A program made the translations under genes and the position numbers. Positions 46,131-56,928 of a stretch of 64,000 bases of DNA are shown one piece after another; the first letter of the stretch is position 1; the number at the start of each line of letters is the position of its first letter. The notes beneath the pieces are model-generated. The model was not told the origin of the DNA, did no database searches, and was given only the letters and a program-made list of their open reading frames with translations. Source of the DNA: Apoderus coryli (taxonomy: Eukaryota; Arthropoda; Insecta; Coleoptera; Attelabidae); assembly GCA_911728435.2 (NCBI GenBank), contig OU452203.1, positions 21,888,134-21,952,133 on the forward strand, given 5' to 3'.

Positions 46131-48217
46131 CAGGGTGGTCCAACGAAAAGTTTGCACCTAGCTTTTCTCTTTTTTTTGTAGTCGAATGCGAAAATGCTCG
46201 GACACGTCGATTTTGCTTTTGAGGGGGACACATTTTAAACATATTTTTCGATCTGCGCCTTTAACCCCCTAGCGGGGGTGAGTAACAACCCTAAAATTTT
46301 AAATGGAAAGAGGGGTCTAATGACATATCATTTGAAAGGACACAAAATTGTCTTTCTAATGATACCCTATTTGTCGAATTTTACTAAAACAGTTAATACG
46401 AAAACGACTTTAAAGACATTAAGCCGATAATTTTGGTATTAATGAGAAATACAAATAAGTTTTAATTATTACGACTGAAAACAACTACAATCATTTCTAA
46501 ATTATTTACTTTGAAGAAAAACGGGATTTCAAAAACACTATCTTATTTATCAGAACTAAATTCCTCACTAATCGTTTGCGTTTTTTGTTGAAATAAAAAC
46601 TGCAGATACGTGTAGGAAAAGAATTTACACCGTTTATTTTAGTCTTTTCATTGATTCAGTTTGGTTGCTTCTCAAGTTATTTTACTTTTACCGTACAAAA
46701 TGATTTATTCCATTCTAGAACGAGTTGAAATTGTTAAACTTTATTTTCAAAATAATAGTAGTGCTAGACTTACGGCTCGCTTATTTAATGAGAGACATCC
46801 CGATAAAAATGTGAATGATGTGTACGTTGGCAAGTTAGTTAAAAAGTTTGTAGATACCGGATCTGTCTGTAATGTAAAACACCAGCCGCAGAAACCGATC
46901 AGAAATGAAGCTGTGGAAGTCGCTGTTTTAGGGCATGTTGAAATGGATCATAGTCAAAGTACCCGTCAACTAGCTGAAGCCTCAGGTGTCTCCCGTTCGT
47001 CCATAATACGAATTTTAAAAGCGTACAAATTTCATCCGTACAAAATCAAATTAGTACAGGAACTAAATGAGGATGATCCTGATAGAAGGCTGCAATTTTG
47101 TGAAGCAATGAGCCAGCGTTTAATTGAAGATCCGCAATTATTATTTAACATTTGTTTTTCCGACGAATGCACATTTTATTTGAATGGAGCTGTAAATAGG
47201 CACAATTGCCGTTACTGGGATGACAGTAACCCACATTTATTCCGTGAGGTTCATACCCAGTATCCTCAAAAAATAAACGTCTGGTGTGGCATATTAGGAA
47301 ATCATATTATAGGACCACTTTTTATTCCTGGAAATTTAACTGGTGAAGTGTACCTAAACATGCTTGAAGACACAATTGATCCTTTAATAACACAAATAAT
47401 AGAAGATGACCAAAATCATACTGCTGATCGGCTTTATTTCCAGCAAGATGGAGCACCTCCGCACCATGTGGCTCCTGTAAGACAGTTCTTAGATGACCGG
47501 TTCCCTGGACGGTGGATTGGAAGGAGGGGCCCAATTGAATGGCCTGCCAGGTCACCGGATTTATCGCCTTTAGACTTTTTTCTTTGGGGGCACTTAAAAA
47601 ATAAATGTTTTGCCACAAAGCCCGAGTCCATAGAAGATCTTCGCCAACGCATTACAGAAGAGTGCAGAAACATAACACCTGATATGCTACAAAATGTTAG
47701 AAATAGATTTGAACAAAATCTGTATTATTGTATGGAATCAAATGGGTCACATTTTCAACATTTGTTAATGTAACGTTTTAATAAATCAATTTAACAGCTT
47801 GTTTACTTTTTTTACAAAGCAATGTTAAAACTAACAAACATTGGAATGTACTAACGATTGCAGGTGTTTTCACTCGCAATAATTAAAACTTATTTGTATT
47901 TCTCATTAATACCAAAATTATCGGCTTAATGTCTTTAAAGTCGTTTTCGTATTAACTGTTTTAGTAAAATTCGACAAATAGGGTATCATTAGAAAGACAA
48001 TTTTGTGTCCTTTCAAATGATATGTCATTAGACCCCTCTTTCCATTTAAAATTTTAGGGTTGTTACTCACCCCCGCTAGGGGGTTAAAGGCGCAGATCGA
48101 AAAATATGTTTAAAATGTGTCCCCCTCAAAAGCAAAATCGACGTGTCCGAGCATTTTCGCATTCGACTACAAAAAAAAGAGAAAAGCTAGGTGCAAACTT
48201 TTCGTTGGACCACCCTG
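46131..48217 (+). mobile_element. Complete mariner/Tc1-superfamily element with 352-bp inverted repeats
   Basis: A 2,087-bp element flanked by TA (46129-46130 and 48218-48219). Terminal inverted repeats run 46131-46482 and 47866-48217 and are near-identical; the first mismatches appear only at their inner edges. The tips read CAGGGTGGTCCAACG. The single transposase gene fills the space between them. The near-identity of such long repeats and the intact frame point to recent insertion. Confidence 0.95.
46700..47773 (+). CDS. Mariner-like transposase, 357 residues, DDD type
   Basis: I start at the ATG at 46700 (MIYSILERVEIVKLYFQ), which begins the N-terminal helix-turn-helix, rather than at an upstream non-ATG codon. 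A second helix-turn-helix follows (STRQLAEASGVSRSSIIRIL). The DDE/D domain shows FSDECTFYLNG (first Asp), YFQQDGAPPHHV (second Asp) and WPARSPDLSPLDFFLWG (third Asp). I count 36 residues between the second and third catalytic positions, against 34 in classical mariner. No stop or shift is present. It catalyses cut-and-paste at TA sites. Confidence 0.93.
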   Translation: MIYSILERVEIVKLYFQNNSSARLTARLFNERHPDKNVNDVYVGKLVKKFVDTGSVCNVKHQPQKPIRNEAVEVAVLGHVEMDHSQSTRQLAEASGVSRSSIIRILKAYKFHPYKIKLVQELNEDDPDRRLQFCEAMSQRLIEDPQLLFNICFSDECTFYLNGAVNRHNCRYWDDSNPHLFREVHTQYPQKINVWCGILGNHIIGPLFIPGNLTGEVYLNMLEDTIDPLITQIIEDDQNHTADRLYFQQDGAPPHHVAPVRQFLDDRFPGRWIGRRGPIEWPARSPDLSPLDFFLWGHLKNKCFATKPESIEDLRQRITEECRNITPDMLQNVRNRFEQNLYYCMESNGSHFQHLLM

Positions 48218-48219
48218 TA

Positions 48220-49908
48220 TATAAATAAAGAAAACAAATTTTAATGAATATATTATTTTTTATTTTGTTAAAACTACATTTTCAAATAGATATAATATTT
48301 AATCACAATGTTATATATTTGTAATACAATTTAATCACTTGTTTAGGTACTAATTATTATAAAAAACATTGTTCCACACTTGATCAGAATTGTCGTAATA
48401 TCTCTTATTGTATATTGTTTTGATTATAAAGAATTAATAGTAACAAAAAATAAAACCCTATATGTGTATTAATCAAAGGATTGTATTTTTTTTTTATTAG
48501 GCCATATTGTATTATTTATTTGATTATAATATATTATAATATACACGGTATAACAAAAATTTAACCTTTTGTACGCATGCGTTAATTAATTTTATTTTAT
48601 CTTAGAACGATTTGATCGTATTAATCAGACCCATGCGCATCAAGAGTATTTTAAAAGTGTAATTTCTAACAATAAACAAAATAAATTAACTATAATGTAC
48701 TTACCTTGCTTTGTTTCATTTATTTCATCAAAATTAAAAATGATTTTTAAGGAAGACTTTAAGGCATATTATTATTAAATTGTCAAATTTACTAATATAC
48801 TTACGTCACGCCATCTATCGTTGAATAGATAAAGTAAGGCACACACATCAATAATTATGGTTGGGGGAAATACAAAATCTAGAAGGCTATGCCACTACAC
48901 ACACATACACACGACGTGCCTAGTAGCTGAATGCAACTAAGTACAAAAGTGTAATAGAAGATGGAACATTATGAATATACACATATAGGAGAATAAGAAA
49001 ATAACCGTGCAAAAAAAATACATACGCGATATGTTTTTAATTAATTAATTATATATTAATTTGTAATATTTACTGGGGCGTATAACTAATATATTTATAT
49101 TAAGTAAATAAACAAACAGAAACATATATACTACTTTGGAAACAGGTATGTTTTATTAATATTTCTAAATAGTACTAAATATATGTAGTAAATAAACTAC
49201 TATTATCAACACTAAATTAAAACAAACAAAAAATAATTATTAATAATGAAAAATAAAGTAATACTAAATAGGATAATAATTAAAACTAAAAACTGTGCAA
49301 AATGTACTAACGCTACAAGAAAATAAGAAATAGATAATACATTTATATTTCTAAAATATTTTACTTCTCTCATAGTACTAATCTCTAAGATATCTAAACG
49401 TTGATCTAAGATATCTATCTAATAATAACTAATCTTATTTCTAATATTCAAATCTACAACTATTTTATTAAGTACTTTAATTAATTCATTAGTAACTAGT
49501 CTAAAAGAAATATACTACAAACAAATAAACAGTCTAAGGAATATATATTACTAATAATTAAATTAAGCAATTAAAAATGAACGAAAATGTATATTAAATA
49601 TCAAAAAAATTAACATTTTTTGACACTTGTTATATATATTTACATTGTTTTTCTTGTTGGTAAGTATGCATATTGTAACAATCAATTAGATGTTTTACGA
49701 AAACAAGACATACGATTGTTTCGAAAATTTGAGTGATTCCTCATCAGGTCAATCCATTTTATAATATTGTGATATTTTGTCACATTGCCCATGAATAATA
49801 GATAAGTTCATTAAAACCTTATTTGAGTAATTATTTTCAATTTTAATTCAGACACTTTCGTCACTAAACCAGCGTTTTAAGAGTTATGTACTAAATGTAA
49901 AATTAAAC
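48220..49908. other. AT-rich intergenic, no gene seen
   Basis: Very AT-rich with runs of A and T. A CTCF-like core occurs at 48809. Around 48895 there is a short CA-rich tract. No coding content. Confidence 0.45.
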
Positions 49909-50648
49909 GAATGATTTTCTATTTAAGTCTAATTAAGCTTATTGAAAAGGCAATTGATTTCAACAAAGAAGAGACCAAAACTAAAGTTACCCAGTAGTTT
50001 AATGAACATTTGGTTTGTTATCGAAATCCATCAAAAGATAAAAGAGTTACAAGGGTGAATGATTTTCTATTTAAGTCTAATTGAGCTTATTGAAAAGGCA
50101 ATTGATTTCACCAAAGAACAGACCAAAACTAAAGTTACCCAGTAGTTTAATGAACATTTGGTATGTTATCGAAATCCATCAAAATATAAAAGAGTTACAA
50201 AGGTGAATGATTTTCTATTTAAGTCTAATTAACGTTATTGAAAAGGCAATTGATTTCAACAAAGAACAGACCAAAAATAAAGTTACCCAGTAGTTTAATG
50301 AACATTTGGTTTGTTATCGAAATCCATCAAAATATAAAAGAGTTACAAAGGTGAATGATTTTCCATTTAAGTCTAATTAAGCTTATTGAAAAGGCAAATG
50401 ATTTCAACAAAGAAGAGACCAAAACTAAAGTTACCCAGTAGTTTAATGAACATTTGGTTTGTTATCGAAATCCATCAAAAGATAAAAGAGTTACAAGGGT
50501 GAATGATTTTCTATTTAAGTCTAATTGAGCTTATTGAAAAGGCAATTGATTTCACCAAAGAACAGACCAAAACTAAAGTTACCTAGTAGTTTAATGAACA
50601 TTTGGTTTGTTATCGAAATCCATCAAAAGATAAAAGAGTTACAAGGGT
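49909..50648. repeat. Tandem array, five copies of a 148-bp unit
   Basis: Units start at 49909, 50057, 50205, 50353 and 50501, each beginning GAATGATTTTC and containing AAAGTTACC(C/T)AGTAGTTTAA. Period is exactly 148 bp with no length change. Variants are shared between units 1 and 4 and between 2 and 5, suggesting a three-unit (444-bp) higher-order period. Confidence 0.95.
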
Positions 50649-52707
50649 GGTAAGTCCTTAACGCGAACACACGGTATATTTGCTTTTCCCCAAAATATAT
50701 CTAAAAAAAACAAAAAAACTAATAATGATAAACATAAACTTACCTGTTATTAATATATCATTGAAAAAATACTATTGAAAAACATCATAAAATCTTATGT
50801 AAGACAAAATTTCATAATTTGTATTAAATTTAAACAATGTGTCAAAATTATTAATTTTTTTAATAAACAAAAAGCATGAAATCACCAAAATAACTGTAAT
50901 AATAATAATAATAATAAAAAAATAAAACAAACAATAATTATTAAGTATTTGAAAAATTGTTCAAAATGTTCTCTTAAAAATATTTTACATATTTTTATTT
51001 ATTTATTAATATTTTTTTTGTTCATATTTAATTCTAAATATATAATATATTACGTAATTATTAGTTTAATAATTATTTTCATTAAAATATTTTTTTATTG
51101 CTTATTAATGTGGATATTATATTATAATTTGAAAAAGAAACCAAAGTCAAATAATAAGGTTGAAAAATATATTTTTTGGCACACGAAACAACGTTTTAAA
51201 TGTCCTCTGTTTAAAATTCAATAAATAATAACTTAAATTATAATATAAATAATTACTGTAATTAAAGATACAGGTGCGTTCATAGTTTATTTTTGTTGTT
51301 CTATAGTATCACAAAGAAATTATTAAATACATATTTTGAACGCACCTTGTATATACCGAGGTTGTGAGAGATTGAGAGAAATGTCAGTATCACAATTATA
51401 GCAGAAAAAGTAGCTCCGGTATATACTTGCAACTACATATTACAGAGGCAGTTCAATTTAGGAATCCTTAGTACTTATTAAATATTTACAATAATAGATT
51501 AAGAAAACAGTTACACTATTCAAACAGCCCCTGTAACTTTATTTTTTATCGACAAAAATACTTAAATACTAACATTATGAGAATTCTTATTTATATTAAT
51601 AATTAATTTTAAAACTACTATGTTTATGAGCAAGAAAACTAATCAGTCAAAATTTTTTATTTTTTTTAAATAAATAAAAAAAATATTTATTTTAATATTG
51701 GAATGTGTATATTAAAAACAAACAATTCTGCCCCCACCAATAGTTTAAATTTCGAAAAAGCAGTTTAATTATGTAAATTATTAAAAAATATTGTTGTGTA
51801 GTGTTTGGGGGGTTTATGAATTTTTTTTATTTATTTTTTCTTTTCTTTTGATTTCAGGTTCATAATATTTTATTTAACAAATATTTTTTGACATTTTGTG
51901 AATCGAAATATAATAATTGGCAAAAATATTTGTTAATTCAATATTGGGAACCTAAAACTCAAAGAGAAGGTTTAAGAAAATAAAAAGTCTATACGATACT
52001 AATGATAGTTTTAGTTTGTAAAAATTATTAATACGAATTGACATATTTGTCTTTTTATTGTTTCAAATTAGATTTAATATCATAAAAGCTGCGATATTTA
52101 ATAATAAAAAAAATATTATAATAATATAAAGAGTCAAAATTAATGAAAATGATAATTATGAAAAAATAGAAGGGGGAGTATAATGCCAAAAATATTTATT
52201 AACGTAAAAAAAAAAGGAAAAATATTTTATAATAAAAATAAACTGAAAAAAATAAATAAACAAATAATGTTAAATAATATTCATAAAAATACTGAGATAT
52301 TTATTAATTTTTTATTATTAAATTATATTAATAATTTTTTTTTATTGAAGATTCTTATTGCCAAAATATGTTTGTATTAAATGTCTTTTATTGTATTTTG
52401 TTTTCTTAATTATTATTACATGATTAACTTAATTAATAATAATAAATTAGTAAATAATACTGATTTATTGCGAGATATTAAAAAGAATATTTAAGTTTCT
52501 TTTAGTATTTTGTTATATCTTTGCAATTTGTTTAATTATAACATTTTTAAAATTATTTTTTTTAGAAAGTTTATTTTAAAATTAAAAAAAAAAATGCAAA
52601 CATATTGATTTCGTCATAATAACACAAAAATAATTTAAAAAAATACAAAACAAATTGCAAAAATAGATATTGATGAACAATTGAGTAGTAAAAGTCACCT
52701 AGAAAAC
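50649..52707 (-). other. AT-rich region, probably including the Rbp6 3' UTR
   Basis: Extremely AT-rich, lying downstream of the Rbp6 stop on the minus strand. The frames at 50949-51224 and 52183-52380 are Asn/Lys/Ile/Phe-rich low-complexity translations of A/T sequence and are not accepted. A 79-bp inverted-repeat element lies at 51271. Confidence 0.45.
51271..51349. mobile_element. 79-bp miniature inverted-repeat element
   Basis: Flanked by TA on both sides (51269-51270 and 51350-51351). The ends are CAGGTGCGTTCA and, reversed, CAAGGTGCGTTCA. Size and TA flanks suggest a mariner-type MITE remnant. Confidence 0.55.
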
Positions 52708-53958
52708 TTAGACGTACATCCCTACGCCATACATTGCACCCCAATCCACACCTTGGAAGCTGCTCATATCCACATTAGTAATACTGTAACCCTGGTAGGG
52801 GTTTTGAGCTGGCGCAGCGGTCTGCATAGCTCCCGCTGGAGGTTGTTGAGCAGGAGCTGCTCCATTCGCTGGATTTTGTGCTGCTGGATTTGGAGCACCT
52901 GGTCCAGTTGGAACTGGTCCTCCCGGAATGTGGTAGGGAGCATATCTAAAGCCTGGACCTAAATGATGATGAGGATACAAAAGTTTTCCATACGATTGTG
53001 ACGCGATTTGTTGTTGGAGCGCGGCTGCAGCTGCTGCAGCTTGCGCTGCTGCTAATGGAGATACGACGGAGGTTGGAGTCGCCATTGGTGGCGGTCGAAG
53101 ATTTAGTCCGCCGAGCATTAGGCGTTTTCCGAGCAACAGCTGTTGGGTTTGTTGCTGTTGTTGAGCAGCCAGTGCAGCGGCTGCTGCAGCGGCCGCTGTT
53201 TGGACAGCCTCTTTCGGTTGGGCTTTTTTGCATTCCACTTTTTTGTTTTTGATTGTGTGGAAGTGGATTTCGCATACCTGGAATTTAGAATAGAAATAGA
53301 CGCAATTTACTAAAGAATTAACTTGAACTTACCCGATCCACGACATCCTCGTTCTCAAACGTGACGAAGCCAAAGCCACGATGGCGTTTGGTCTGTTGAT
53401 CCATCAGCATTACCGTTTCCTCAACCTTTCCAAACTGATTGAAATAGGCTTTAACTTCATCCGCTGATGTATCCTGACTCACCCCACCTACAAAGATCTT
53501 TTTTGTTTTCGTGGGTTGTTTAGGCCGATTCTTCGGTGTAGCATGTTTAGGATCAATCTTCTTCCCATCCAATGTATGTATGGGCACCTTCAGTACTTTC
53601 TCCACGCTTGAAGGTTCAGCAAACGTAATGAATCCAAAGCCGCGACTTCTCTGTATACAGGAAAAACAGTCAATTAAAACACCATCAAGCAAATAAAGGG
53701 ACATTGTTGTTCTACCTGTGTAACAGGATCTTTCATTATTAACACATCTGTTACATTCCCGAACATGCCGAAATATTCCTTCAATTTCTCGGTGGATGTT
53801 TGCCAACTCAAACCACCTACAAATAATTTTCCTGGAGCTGGTTCTGAGTTGGTATTGGGCGTGCTTCGACCCGACGAACCAGAATGGCTTCCGTTAATCA
53901 CAATCGAACCATGAACATGTTCATGATGATCTAATAATCCGTTTGGTGGTTCAGTCAT
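52708..53958 (-). CDS. Rbp6: Musashi-family RNA-binding protein, probably Rbp6
   Basis: Three coding exons seen on the minus strand: 53958-53716, 53650-53333 and 53277-52708, 376 residues from [14 protein letters not shown]. Two RRMs are present: the first (~42-118) has [20 protein letters not shown] and RGFGFITF, the second (~130-205) has [20 protein letters not shown] and RGFGFVTF. Musashi proteins bind UAG-containing 3' UTRs and control translation. The C-terminal half is Ala/Gln/Pro-rich and ends [20 protein letters not shown](V). From memory this ending fits the Rbp6 paralogue better than msi itself; that is why I prefer Rbp6. The first exon shown starts with an acceptor at 53967-53966, so at least one upstream exon, perhaps noncoding or with an alternative N terminus, lies further right. 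Confidence 0.85.
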
Positions 53959-53965
53959 TGCACCA

Positions 53966-54228
53966 CTGTAAAATGAAGAGATGGTTTTGCATGAAGAAAT
54001 GTCATAAAAGTATATTTATTAGAACAAACATTATCCCATGAGCAGCAGCATTAGATATTCTGTTAATTTTCATCACATTGTATATAATGTTATTTGAAAT
54101 AGGGAGAGGAATAAGAGAATGTAGTCCCCCAAAAAGATCAATATCTTCCCTACACAAGAGGGAGAGTGTACCCACAGCGCGACAGCGTTGCCGCTGTTGC
54201 TCTGGTTTATAAATTAATGTATACTATA
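53966..54228 (-). other. Start of the Rbp6 upstream intron
   Basis: Intronic by inference from the acceptor at 53967-53966. No other feature is visible. Confidence 0.45.
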
Positions 54229-54802
54229 CTGGGTGTCCATGAAATGACACAGATACTACGGTTGAAATTCGATCGTTTTTCGGGAATAATTTCTAAACGC
54301 CTTTATCGATTTTCACTAATTTTGGACTAAGAATTACTACTATTATTGGCTTATGTTATTTTCAATTTTCAATTAACAATTTATTATTATAAAAATAAAT
54401 TGGAAATATTTAAACTTAAAAATTGTTTAATTTTTTAAATGAAAATACCATAAGTTAATATGAATTTCCAACAAATATCGACTAATTCAATTCATATATT
54501 ATTATTGGCGTGATTGAACGCAAATGCGATCGTTCGTTAATGCCTAGGAATTTAAAAACACAAATACCCTTATGATCAGGCCTCAAACATCATTTAATAC
54601 AAATAATGTTTATATGTTTAGTTATATTTATACTTTTTTCTTTTTCCACTGATGATGGAAAGTTAACCTCCCAAAACATGTACGGTGCTTAGAAATTTTT
54701 TTGCAATTATACGGTATTTAGACGATTTCTACAAAAAAAAATAAGTTTTAGTTGAGGAATTTGTGGTTAAAGGTTGTATACAGTCATTTCATGGACACCC
54801 TA
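54229..54802. mobile_element. 574-bp inverted-repeat element (TA-flanked MITE)
   Basis: GGGTGTCCATGAAATGAC at 54231-54248 recurs as its exact reverse complement at 54783-54800. TA flanks both ends (54227-54228 and 54803-54804). There is no transposase frame. Confidence 0.8.
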
Positions 54803-55023
54803 TATATATCAACGTTTAGTTTATGCTATAATAAAGTTTTCAACATCTTTGATGGCCATGACAAATTTAAAAAATCAAGTGTGTCGCTCCAAAACTTTCC
54901 CTGCTTAACGAAACAGAATTTTAATATTTATTATTATTATTATAATTGTATTATTTTCATTATATCCAATAAACTAACGTAACAAACTAAATACTTTATT
55001 CAACGATTAGAAAAAAAAATATT

Positions 55024-55086
55024 GCCAGTGCTGTGATTCGAATCTAGAACCTTCCACATGCGAAGCGCACCCTCCTTCAATGACGC
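55024..55086 (-). repeat. Possible tRNA-derived SINE fragment
   Basis: On the minus strand, GTGCGCTTCGCATGTGGAAG followed by GGTTCTAGATTCGAATCACA resembles the anticodon and T arms of a tRNA-Ala-like sequence. The 5' half and pairing acceptor stem are not visible, so this is a degenerate fragment rather than a tRNA gene. Confidence 0.3.
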
Positions 55087-55132
55087 CAAAAACCCTTATC
55101 TACAATTTGGCCACGGATAGAGTTTGAAAGAG

Positions 55133-56450
55133 GAAAAACTTTTTTATTTGTAGATTTAGAAGAAAAAGTCATTCTTTATAAAAACGTCTGCTTGTGTCGA
55201 AACTACAATTTCAAATACCAAATTTACGATTACTATACAGGGTATATAAAAATTAACATTTTCAATGATTTTGATTTTTTTTTTTTAATTTTATGGACAT
55301 ATTTTCAAAATCGTGATTTATTACACCAATTGTGCAAAAAACCCTAATAAACTTTTTTCTCAAAGTGGTTGATTTCATAGGTACTATTAAAATAATAAAA
55401 TTAAAAAAACATGGAAATCAAAATCATTAAAAATGTTATTTTTGATATACCCTGTATAGTAATCGTAAATTTCGTACACGAAATTGTAGTTTTGACACAA
55501 GCAGACGTTTTTATAAAGAATGACTTTTTCTTCTAAATCTACAAATAAAAAAACTATCTATGCATTGAAAAACTTTTTTATTTGTAGATTTAGAAGAAAA
55601 AGTCATTCTTTATAAAGAAAACGTCTACTTGTGTCAAAACTACAAATTCAAATACCAAATTTACGATTACTATACAGGGTATATCAAAAATAACATTTTT
55701 AATGATTTTGATTTTTTTGTTTTTTTCTAATTTTATGAAAATATTTTCAAAACCGTGATTTATTACACCGATTGTGCCAAAAAAAAACCAATAAACCTTT
55801 GTCTCAAAGTGGTTGATTTCATAGCTACTTTTAAAATGATAAAATTAAAAAAACAAAAAAATCAAAATCATTCAAAATGGTATTTTTGATATACCCTGTA
55901 TAGTAATCCTAAATTTGGTATTTGAATTTGTAGTTTTGACACAAGCAGACGTTTTTATAAAGAATGACTTTTTCTTCTAAATCTACAAATAAAAAAACTA
56001 TCTATGCATTGAAAAACTTTTTTATTTGTAGATTTAGAAGAAAAAGTGATTCTTTATAAAAACGTCTACTTGTGTCAAAACTACGAATTCAAATACCAAA
56101 TTTACGATTACTATACAGGGTATATCAAAAATAACATTTTTAATGATTTTGATTTTTTTGTTTTTTTCTAATTTTATGAAAATATTTCCAAAACCGTGAT
56201 TTATTACACCGATTGTGCAAAAACAACTAATAAACTTTTTTTTTCAAAGTGGTTAATTTCGTAGCTACTTTTAAAATAATAAAATTAAAAAAACAAAAAA
56301 ATCACAATCATTCAAAATGTTATTTTTGATATACCCTGTATAGTAATCGTAAATTTGGTATTTGAATTTGCAGTTTTGACACAAGCAGACGTTTTTATAA
56401 AGAATGACATTTTCTTCTAAATCTACAAATAAAAAAGTTTTTCAATGCAT
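55133..56450. repeat. Tandem array of three palindromic units, about 440 bp each
   Basis: Units start at 55133, 55567 and 56011, each with GAAAAACTTTTTTATTTGTA. Each unit is itself a long imperfect palindrome: CTACAAATAAAAAA and ATAAAGAATGACTTTTTCTT in the right half mirror the left half. At the centre lies a roughly 217-bp core (55238-55454 in unit 1) that starts CAGGGTATAT, ends ATATACCCTG and has TA on both sides. The array ends with the inverted form of the unit junction (CAATGCATAGATAG near 56440). Confidence 0.9.
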
Positions 56451-56524
56451 AGATAGTTTCAAGGCAGAAAATTGTACATTTTATAGTATTTATCAGTTTA
56501 AATCCTGCTGTTATTTAATGAAAA

Positions 56525-56740
56525 CAACTATCGACAACACCGCACCAAACACACCCCGATAGAAATCCACATATTGCGAATGCGCCATATTCCTCCACGT
56601 ACGAAACAAGGGCATCGCACACGAAATCCAACTTCAATCCAGACGAAACAACAGTGCGTGTGAAGAGAGAGGTACAATTCCATGTTTTCCCCAAATCTAC
56701 TTTTGGTCATCGAGGTTGTGCCCAACCCCATAAACAGTGT
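56525..56740. other. GC-richer block of unknown function
   Basis: Less AT-rich than everything around it. The minus strand holds a 67-codon frame (56528-56731) with no family resemblance. It lies just upstream of the mir-1000 hairpin (plus) and in the direction of Rbp6 upstream exons (minus). It could be part of the pri-miRNA or a noncoding Rbp6 exon; neither is shown. Confidence 0.3.
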
Positions 56741-56847
56741 TAAATGTTAAAACAAACCCGTAATCATACTATTGTAAGTGTTTTAAAAAAACATAAATAA
56801 CCCCAAGTAGTGTAAATATATTAAATTTGGTTGAGAAAAGAGTAAAA

Positions 56848-56928
56848 AGGTCTCTGATATTGTCCTGTCACAGCAGTATTTAAAGTGTTTTACTGCTGTT
56901 ATGGGACATATTTAGAGCTCTTTGTATC
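56848..56928 (+). ncRNA. mir-1000: mir-1000 microRNA hairpin
   Basis: The 5' arm at 56857-56877 begins ATATTGTCCTGTCACAGCAG, which I recognise as insect miR-1000 (seed TATTGTC). The 3' arm TACTGCTGTTATGGGACA (56891-56908) pairs with it at 15 of 18 positions around a roughly 13-nt loop. The stem continues below with GATAT against ATATTT. The guide arm defines the strand as plus, opposite to Rbp6. miR-1000 is a neuronal insect microRNA. Confidence 0.88.

Noticed and set aside
50949..52380. Open frames of 91 and 65 codons in AT-rich DNA
   Set aside because: Composition is Asn/Lys/Ile/Phe/Leu from A/T-rich sequence, with no domain and no splice support.
55024..55086. A functional tRNA gene on the minus strand
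   Set aside because: Only the anticodon and T-arm-like parts are present; no pairing 5' acceptor strand or D arm. Kept only as a possible SINE fragment.
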